DNA of 64,000 nt from Salinicoccus sesuvii (GTDB taxonomy: Bacteria; Bacillota; Bacilli; Staphylococcales; Salinicoccaceae). The notes under the pieces are model-generated. The model saw nothing but the letters and a program-made list of their open reading frames with translations, was not told the origin of the DNA and did no database searches. Each line of letters begins with the position of its first letter. The stretch's first letter is position 1. This document shows, piece by piece, positions 58,764 through 64,000 of the stretch. The position numbers were made by a program, and so were the translations under genes. The stretch is taken from positions 546,245-610,244 of the forward strand of contig NZ_JBHRWV010000007.1 in assembly GCF_042648145.1 (NCBI RefSeq), given 5' to 3'.

Positions 58764-58778
58764 TCGGAATGATTACGT
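58764..58778 (-). promoter_or_regulatory. Zur box 2 upstream of adcA
   Basis: TCGGAATGATTACGT matches the same core at 12 of 14 defined positions. Its centre lies 28 bases from that of box 1, close to three helical turns. Confidence 0.72.
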
Positions 58779-58842
58779 TTTGCAATAGGGAAATCGAAGT
58801 TTCTATAAATTTATTGAAATGATAGAATTTATCTAAAAAAAT

Positions 58843-58867
58843 ACACCGGATCAAATTGATCCGGTGT
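58843..58867 (-). terminator. Terminator of the SDR gene
   Basis: ACACCGGATCAA (58843-58854) pairs with TTGATCCGGTGT (58856-58867); TATTTTTTTAG follows on the minus strand. Confidence 0.9.
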
Positions 58868-58892
58868 TGCATTCAAATCGGGAAGATAGCCA

Positions 58893-59630
58893 CTACTGAG
58901 TCGTGTAGCCACCATCGACGAGCAATGTTGTTCCTGTAGTGAACTCATTTTCAGCGAGGAAGATAACTGCGTGTGCAATTTCTTCTGGTTGCCCTAGTCT
59001 ACCGATGGGATGTTTTTCTACAAGGTTGTCGTAATACTCACCGAGCGCTTCTTTATTGACCATACCTGATTCAACATAACCCGGTCCTACGGCGTTGACA
59101 CGGATATTGTCTTTAGCATACTGTAGTGCCACTGATTTTGTCATTAGATTGACCGCACCTTTTGAAGCATTGTAGGCAAATGCCGTCGGTTCACCGACAC
59201 TGCCGAGAATAGACGCCGTATTGATGATTGCACCGCCGCCAACCTTTTGCATTTCTGGAATCGCATGTTTGGAACCGAAGAACACACTGTCTTGATTCAC
59301 TTTGATAACTTTATGGTAATCTTCGTAGGACAGTTTATGCGTTTCACCCTGTATACCAATCCCAGCATTGTTGAACATGATATCCAACCGGCCAAACTTT
59401 TCAACTGCTAAAGCCACCACATTCTTAACTTGCTCTTCATCTGATACATCTACTTTTTCAAATACTACCTCTCCGTACTCAGAAAGATCTTTCTCTGCCC
59501 TATTGCCAGACTCTTCATTATAATCGGCGATAACGACCTTGGCTCCTTTTTCGAGAAACGCCTTTGCTGTCGCCAAACCGATACCTGAACCGCCACCTGT
59601 GACAATCGCTACTTTTCCTTTGAGATCCAA
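58893..59630 (-). CDS. Short-chain dehydrogenase/reductase
   Basis: The 245-residue SDR has the NAD(P) motif VTGGGSGIGLATA, the NNAGIG motif near residue 90, the catalytic Ser in INTASILGSVGEP and YNASKGAV (Tyr-x-x-x-Lys), and the VDGGYTT end. It could act on sugars, acyl groups or secondary alcohols; the substrate is unknown. TTG is the likely start, 7 bases after GGAGG. A SigB-like promoter about 45 bases upstream groups it with general-stress SDRs of the YdaD/YhxD kind. Confidence 0.9.
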   Translation of the reverse strand: MDLKGKVAIVTGGGSGIGLATAKAFLEKGAKVVIADYNEESGNRAEKDLSEYGEVVFEKVDVSDEEQVKNVVALAVEKFGRLDIMFNNAGIGIQGETHKLSYEDYHKVIKVNQDSVFFGSKHAIPEMQKVGGGAIINTASILGSVGEPTAFAYNASKGAVNLMTKSVALQYAKDNIRVNAVGPGYVESGMVNKEALGEYYDNLVEKHPIGRLGQPEEIAHAVIFLAENEFTTGTTLLVDGGYTTQ

Positions 59631-59669
59631 AACAATTCCTCCTCTACTAAATGTTGTTTCACTTTACCT

Positions 59670-59694
59670 ATACCTCAGTCGAACAAAGCAAAAC
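59670..59694 (-). promoter_or_regulatory. SigB-like promoter of the SDR gene
   Basis: On the minus strand GTTTTG, 13-base spacer, AGGTAT. One mismatch in each hexamer against GTTTAA/GGGTAT (GTTTWW variants are accepted in S. aureus). Confidence 0.55.
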
Positions 59695-59726
59695 AATCAA
59701 AGTATGTCTAAATTAAGACCAATCTC

Positions 59727-60650
59727 TTAGAAGATTTGCATCGATAAATAGATAACAAGCGTCACCGTAATACTGCTCAGCAGAGTAGAGTAAAGAACGA
59801 CTTGGGCATGGAGTTCTGGTTCGACGTCATATTCGAGTGCGAGAGTCGCAGTATTACGGGATGTCGGAAACGCACTGGCAATGAACAGCGACTGTGCAAT
59901 GACACCTTCGATCCCTAGCAACAGAATCAACACTAAAGCAATTCCAGGCCCAACCACTAAACGTCCGAGTGCACTCCAGGCAATGACTCTGTGAAAAGAA
60001 CGGATTTCAATTTGAGCCAACTGCATGCCAAGCAACAAGAGTGCAATTGCTGCAAATCCACCAGCCAGCTGTTCGATTGGTATCATTATAAATCTGGGGA
60101 CATCAGCGTGTAAAAATTTTAATGCGAAAGCTCCGATCATCGCATGTATGACAGGCAGTCTCAAAAGCTCACGCATCATCTCAATCAATGACTTCGAGCT
60201 TGAGCGTAGATTATAGAGTCCATAGGTAAAAGTCAGCAAGTTCTGTACTACGAGTACAAGGATTTGGACCGATACACCCACCGGATTGGCACTGAAAACA
60301 AGTTGACTGACTGGAAGTCCGTAGTTGCCAGAGTTCATCAATGAAATACTATTTTTAAGCGCTGCTTCTTCCCCGCCACCAAGACCTAGTGAACGTGATA
60401 GCAGTTCACCAAAAATAGTAACAATCACAATAAATAGCACCAAGTATAATGTAAGCTGTCCAAGCAGACCAATATCAATTTCTGCCTCATATAGATTTAA
60501 GAATACAGCAGCAGGTAAGAAACAGTATGTCACTAGATTGGCAATCGGTCTAAGCCTGAATTCGAACTTTTTCTGAAGCAACGCGCCAATACCGAGCAAA
60601 ATAAGTAGAGGCACAATGACCTCAAGAAATATTAAAGGAATGTAACTCAT
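59727..60650 (-). CDS. AEC family auxin-efflux-type carrier
   Basis: The 307-residue protein has about ten membrane segments with the typical break after five. IPLIFLEVIVPLLILLGIGALL opens it, and SLMNSGNYGLPVSQLVFSANPVG near residue 105 is the conserved AEC segment. Bacterial members move malate or other carboxylates. AAAGGAAA lies 7 bases before the ATG. It follows the serine hydrolase gene by 24 bases on the same strand and may be cotranscribed. Confidence 0.87.
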   Translation of the reverse strand: MSYIPLIFLEVIVPLLILLGIGALLQKKFEFRLRPIANLVTYCFLPAAVFLNLYEAEIDIGLLGQLTLYLVLFIVIVTIFGELLSRSLGLGGGEEAALKNSISLMNSGNYGLPVSQLVFSANPVGVSVQILVLVVQNLLTFTYGLYNLRSSSKSLIEMMRELLRLPVIHAMIGAFALKFLHADVPRFIMIPIEQLAGGFAAIALLLLGMQLAQIEIRSFHRVIAWSALGRLVVGPGIALVLILLLGIEGVIAQSLFIASAFPTSRNTATLALEYDVEPELHAQVVLYSTLLSSITVTLVIYLSMQIF

Positions 60651-60674
60651 ATTGTTTTCCTTTCAACATACAAT

Positions 60675-61685
60675 CTATGCTTTTTCGTCCATCGCATCTT
60701 CAATTGTTTCCATGATGTCATATGCACCCTCAGACTGATTGGCGCATACAACAAGTTTCATCTTTGATTCAGGATAGTACGCGGAGTGGAAACTGATCCC
60801 CGGATCATATCCCATCACGTGATACTTTTCAATCGTCCCCGAGTTTTTATCGATCCAGACGCCATAACCGTAAAAACTGACATCGTCTTCTTGCGCATGC
60901 GGTTCCAGCAGAAGGGATGTGTACTCTTGATTGAGAATACTTCCCGACATCAGTGCGTCCCACAGGCGATCCATATCCTCGACAGTAGTAAATGCGCCGC
61001 CATCAGCGCCGCCCTTTACTGGAAGGGAATAGATATTGCTTTTCCACGTGTCATCTTCAAGTTCGATATATCCCGTCGCCACGTGTTCGGGTAGTCGGTC
61101 AAACGAAAAATAGCCTGAACTATTCATACCAGCACGATTGAATATAAATTGCTCAATGTAGTCTTCAAAAACCATCCCACTGACGGATTCTACAACGAGA
61201 CCAAGGAGGATATAACCGGCGTTATTGTAATGAAACCTCTCTCCAGGGGAAAACTTCATCTTCCGATCACCGAATAGTGGAATAAAGTCCTCCAGACGCC
61301 TTAAATTGTACATAGGAATATCTTGCCATAGTGCTTCAAAATCATCCATTTCATCTTCATCGAAGTAGTCAGGCACACCAGAAGTGTGTGTTAAAAGGTG
61401 ATGAAGCGTAATAGAAGCATCAAAGTGTGGGAAATTGAAATCCAAGTAGTTTTGAACCTTACCATTCAAATCAAGTGTGCCGCTCTCTGCAAGCTGGCAT
61501 ATCGCAATCGCAGTAAAGAGTTTACAACTAGAAGCGATACCAAAGCGTGTCTGTACAGTATTGCTTATTTTGTTACTGCGCTCTGCGTACCCATATGCCT
61601 CGTGAAACTCAATATTCTCTCCTTTCACAAGAACAGCCCCTGAGAAATCAATCTTTTTTTGTATTGTTTCAACTTGTTGACGCAT
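60675..61685 (-). CDS. Serine hydrolase, class C beta-lactamase-like
   Basis: The 336-residue protein has the penicilloyl-serine-transferase motifs SSCK (Ser-x-x-Lys, GIASSCKLFTAIA near residue 50) and FHYNNAGY (Tyr-x-Asn near 150). No signal peptide is visible, so a cytoplasmic esterase or peptidase is likelier than a beta-lactamase. AAAGAGGT lies 6 bases before the ATG at 61685; a TTG six codons upstream is less likely. It lies between the pentapeptide gene and the AEC gene, with gaps of 24-33 bases. Confidence 0.82.
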   Translation of the reverse strand: MRQQVETIQKKIDFSGAVLVKGENIEFHEAYGYAERSNKISNTVQTRFGIASSCKLFTAIAICQLAESGTLDLNGKVQNYLDFNFPHFDASITLHHLLTHTSGVPDYFDEDEMDDFEALWQDIPMYNLRRLEDFIPLFGDRKMKFSPGERFHYNNAGYILLGLVVESVSGMVFEDYIEQFIFNRAGMNSSGYFSFDRLPEHVATGYIELEDDTWKSNIYSLPVKGGADGGAFTTVEDMDRLWDALMSGSILNQEYTSLLLEPHAQEDDVSFYGYGVWIDKNSGTIEKYHVMGYDPGISFHSAYYPESKMKLVVCANQSEGAYDIMETIEDAMDEKA

Positions 61686-61718
61686 ATTAAGACCTCTTTT
61701 CAATTTATTTAAACTGAT

Positions 61719-62354
61719 CTAATCTTTGACGACAAGACCAAGCATCGATGCGAATTGAATGAGCTGGGTACTCGATACAATGCAACCTTCTAAGTCTTCT
61801 TTTTTAACATCGAAAGTCTCGAATTCTGAGGAACTGATATCTACTCCTTTAAGTGATGTATCGATGAATCGTGATTCATTAAGCTCACAGTCATCAAATA
61901 CAACCTTCTTCATCTTACAGTCGAAAAAGTCCGTACTCCTCATTCTGCACTTTTCAAAAACTAGATTTTCAAACTTATATTCTGACAGTACAGCTAGATT
62001 CAATACAGATTCCTTAAAAAGAAGGTTTTTAATCGAATCACCATCAAAATGACTGCCAACAAGCTTGCAGTTGATGAACTCGGTTCTATGTATGGATGCT
62101 TTGGAGAAGTGGACATTCGATAAATCACAGTTTATAAAACGAGCATCTACTAAATCAGCATCTGTGAATGTGCTACCTGAGAAGTTACATCCTTTGACAA
62201 CAGAACTATGAATTTTTAGACGATCTAAAGTCTCACCGGTAAATTCAGAATCAACCACTTCTCGACCGTCTATCATTCGATCTTCATCCAGAAAAATATA
62301 GTTGAACTTTGTTTCTTCCAAGTTGCTTGATAATTTAGGCTCCGTTCGCTTCAT
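61719..62354 (-). CDS. Pentapeptide-repeat protein (Qnr-like fold possible)
   Basis: The 211-residue product is built of pentapeptide repeats of the A(D/N)LXX kind over most of its length, for example CNFSGSTFTDADLVDARFIN, CDLSNVHFSK, CRMRSTDFFDCKMKKVVFDD and CELNESRFIDTSLKGVDISS. The fold is a right-handed square beta helix. Size and near-continuous repeats recall chromosomal Qnr proteins of Gram-positives that shield gyrase, but a breakage between about 110 and 125 and lack of alignment leave this open. The ATG at 62354 lies 8 bases after AAGGGAG. Confidence 0.82.
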   Translation of the reverse strand: MKRTEPKLSSNLEETKFNYIFLDEDRMIDGREVVDSEFTGETLDRLKIHSSVVKGCNFSGSTFTDADLVDARFINCDLSNVHFSKASIHRTEFINCKLVGSHFDGDSIKNLLFKESVLNLAVLSEYKFENLVFEKCRMRSTDFFDCKMKKVVFDDCELNESRFIDTSLKGVDISSSEFETFDVKKEDLEGCIVSSTQLIQFASMLGLVVKD

Positions 62355-62413
62355 GGAATCATCTCCCTTATACAAACATTATACCTCAATATTCTTTTGG
62401 CGGTTTAAAGTAA

Positions 62414-62444
62414 AAATACCTGGACTTTTACAGTCCAGGTATTT
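62414..62444 (-). terminator. Terminator of the adhesin gene
   Basis: AAATACCTGGAC (62414-62425) pairs with GTCCAGGTATTT (62433-62444); TTTACTTTAA follows on the minus strand. It is 10 bases past the adhesin stop. Confidence 0.92.
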
Positions 62445-62454
62445 CAATAAGATA

Positions 62455-64000
62455 TTAGATTTTTCTTCTTCTGAAGAACGCGAGTGCACCACCGATAGCA
62501 ACAAGTATTGTTGCTAAAATGCCCACAGGCGCTGCTGCAACTCCTGTATCCGGAAGCATCTTACCACTTGTCTGATTGATCACATTGGGACCTGTTGTCT
62601 GTCCATCAGTTAAAGCAGTGTTCTCAGACCCGCCCATTTGTCCATCGGCAGGAACTTTAACTTCAAAACCTTCACTGATGTTTCCAGAGGTATCTTCAGC
62701 CTTCAGAACAAGTATGTCGCCAGGACTTACTACGTCACTTGGCACCATGAATGTGAATGTGCCACTTCTATCTGTCGTGATAGTATAAAGCGCCTCACCA
62801 TCTGGTCCGAATAGTGTGATACTTCCAGGTTCATTGACTTCACCTTCAATGGTGTATCCAGTTGCAGAGCTCCCTTCAATCGTCACGCCACCGATAGTTG
62901 GTGGTGTCACATCGTCAATTTCCCCGTTGCCACTTCCGTCAGAATTGCCTCCAGTATCATCGTCTATCTCTGTGTCCGCATCAGCATCAGCGTCAGTGTC
63001 TGCATCGGCATCCGCATCGGCGTCAGTATCGGCGTCCGCATCAGCATCAGCGTCGGCGTCCGCGTCTGCATCAGCATCAGCGTCAGTGTCTGCATCAGTG
63101 TCTGCATCGGCATCCGCATCGGCATCGGCGTCGGCATCCGCATCAGTATCGGCATCCGCATCAGCGTCGGCGTCGGCATCTGCATCCGCATCAGTATCGG
63201 CGTCCGCATCAGCATCAGCGTCAGTGTCTGCATCGGCATCCGCATCCGCATCGGCGTCCGCATCATCCAGCGGTAGTACCGTGATTGCAGAAATCTCACT
63301 TACTTTACCATCAAGGATTTGTAGAAGTGTGATTTCTGTACCAACCGGAAGTGTTTCTTCTAAGTCAATTGTAAAGTCTCCGTCATTCCCTCTTTGAACA
63401 ACAGTACTGAATAGAGTGAATGGCGCATTTACTGTGGTAGAACCGACTTCCTCACCATCTACAAATGCTATTACTTGAGAACCTATGATACCTTCACCCG
63501 TTATTAGTGTTTCATCTTCATAAATATCGGATGCAGTCGGAGCTTCTAGCACAGTGATTGGAATAGTTACTATTTCAGCCTCACTTACATTACCTGACCT
63601 GTCAATAGAGACAACCGAAATATTTTCATCTTCGGCCACAATGTATCGACTGAAGTACTGGATAAACTGACCATCCGCATCAGCAACCGTTCTAGCCACT
63701 TCTTGACCAGCTTCGTTAGTGAATACTAATGTATTTCCAGAGTCTGTAGTTCCAGATATATTATAGCCAGCGACGAAGTCTCCTGTCACTTCTACATCTT
63801 GTAGTTCAGGCATGGTAACATCGGCATCGGCGTCTGCGTCTGCATCAGTATCCGCGTCAGCATCAGCATCCGCATCGGCGTCCGCATCAGCATCAGCGTC
63901 AGCATCAGCATCCGCATCGGCATCCGCATCGGCGTCCGCATCCGCATCGGCGTCCGCATCAGTATCCGCGTCAGCATCAGCATCCGCATCGGCGTCGGCA
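62455..64000 (-). CDS. LPXTG-anchored adhesin with Ig-like domains and Asp-Ala repeats, 3' part
   Basis: The gene runs off the right edge; about 515 codons are present. From the C-terminus: RRRKI, a hydrophobic segment and the sortase signal LPDTG; an Ig-like domain (IGGVTIEGSSATGYTIEGEV, about 90 residues); an Asp-Ala repeat with occasional Thr (62969-63267); a region of two Ig-like domains (MPELQDVEVTGDFVAGYN onward); and a second Asp-Ala repeat (63816 to the edge). The ATG at 63813 is not the start, since the frame stays open upstream as DADADVT. It should be covalently fixed to peptidoglycan and used for adhesion or salt-shield functions. Confidence 0.92.
   Translation of the reverse strand, partial: ADADADADADADTDADADADADADADADADADADADADADADADADADADTDADADADADVTMPELQDVEVTGDFVAGYNISGTTDSGNTLVFTNEAGQEVARTVADADGQFIQYFSRYIVAEDENISVVSIDRSGNVSEAEIVTIPITVLEAPTASDIYEDETLITGEGIIGSQVIAFVDGEEVGSTTVNAPFTLFSTVVQRGNDGDFTIDLEETLPVGTEITLLQILDGKVSEISAITVLPLDDADADADADADADTDADADADADTDADADADADADADADTDADADADADADADADTDADTDADADADADADADADADADTDADADADADTDADADADTEIDDDTGGNSDGSGNGEIDDVTPPTIGGVTIEGSSATGYTIEGEVNEPGSITLFGPDGEALYTITTDRSGTFTFMVPSDVVSPGDILVLKAEDTSGNISEGFEVKVPADGQMGGSENTALTDGQTTGPNVINQTSGKMLPDTGVAAAPVGILATILVAIGGALAFFRRRKI
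62969..63267 (-). repeat. Asp-Ala codon repeat, block 1
   Basis: About 300 bases repeat a six-base unit encoding Asp-Ala, with Thr replacing Ala at intervals. Larger units recur, for example GCATCAGTATCGGCGTCCGC-like stretches at about 63023 and 63190. All frames stay open over long distances, so antisense ORFs here are repeat shadows. Confidence 0.95.
63816..64000 (-). repeat. Asp-Ala codon repeat, block 2, cut by the window edge
   Basis: The same six-base Asp-Ala unit resumes after the central Ig-like region and continues to the end of the window. Its full length is not visible. Confidence 0.92.

Noticed and set aside
62816..63397. Long plus-strand reading frame of Ser-Ala/Ser-Val repeats
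   Set aside because: It is the antisense of the Asp-Ala repeat in the adhesin. Period-six repeats keep all frames open; there is no ribosome binding site or family match.
62969..64000. Direct repeats resembling a CRISPR array
   Set aside because: The repeat is a six-base codon unit without spacers, in frame in a surface protein.
1..64000. tRNA or rRNA genes, insertion sequences, prophage or integrative elements
   Set aside because: No TPsiC-arm-like sequences, transposase, integrase or phage structural genes were seen in any frame.

Overview
The window is chromosomal DNA from a low-to-moderate GC Gram-positive coccus of the Staphylococcaceae. The gene order folD/pur operon, a membrane protein, ptsHI, cydAB, an RCK-domain potassium channel regulator, rnjA-rpoY, def, a YkyA lipoprotein, pdhABCD and a UPF0223 gene is, from memory, the order of the matching Staphylococcus aureus segment. 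The accessory content (hydantoinase-type hydrolases, many sodium-type anion transporters, a long Asp-Ala repeat adhesin) and the base composition fit a salt-adapted relative such as Salinicoccus or Jeotgalicoccus better than Staphylococcus itself. The genus is an inference.

Left part (1-32 kb), conserved core. On the minus strand lie the start of a UPF0223 gene and pdhABCD (pyruvate to acetyl-CoA), followed by a YkyA lipoprotein. The plus strand then carries def, a tiny cationic ORF with its own terminator, and rpoY-rnjA (RNA polymerase epsilon and RNase J1, overlapping). Back on the minus strand are an RCK-domain potassium regulator, cydAB behind a Rex-like site, an MFS transporter, ptsHI, a DUF697-like protein, an rRNA methyltransferase, hutG and an AuxA-like membrane protein in tight overlap. 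A SigB-promoted acidic protein separates these from the eleven-gene purine operon purEKCSQLFMNHD. The operon diverges from folD across a PurR-box-like tandem.

Middle part (32-49 kb), stress and transport. It holds a calcium/cation exchanger, a small haem-copper-oxidase-like membrane protein, and an NO-detoxification pair: hmp with a near-consensus NsrR operator, and divergent nsrR, which is translationally coupled to an Ig-like protein. A PfpI protein, a small gene under a LexA box, two small stress genes with SigB-type promoters (one is csbD) and a lipoprotein cut off at a single N follow. After these come an APC permease, an SdcS-type dicarboxylate symporter with a cre-like site, an M20 amidohydrolase, an unexplained GC-richer transcript-like island at 44.13-44.46 kb, an LLM monooxygenase, a DASS transporter with RCK_C domains, a zinc-ribbon peptide, glutathione peroxidase and a PNPOx-like protein.

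Right part (49-64 kb). It carries selO and a four-gene operon (M20 amidohydrolase, DUF5058 membrane protein, second membrane protein, HyuC-like hydrolase) with a CodY-like dyad at its promoter. Next are an LLM monooxygenase/FMN reductase pair, a zinc-binding AdcA-ZinT fusion under two Zur-like boxes, an SDR with a SigB-like promoter, an AEC carrier, a serine hydrolase, a pentapeptide-repeat protein, and the 3' part of an LPDTG-anchored adhesin with (Asp-Ala)n repeats that runs off the right edge. The best candidates for something undescribed are the amidohydrolase/DUF5058 operon, the LexA-box 79-aa gene, the 31-codon cationic ORF, the nsrR-coupled Ig-like protein and the 44-kb island. No tRNA, rRNA, CRISPR array, insertion sequence or prophage was seen.
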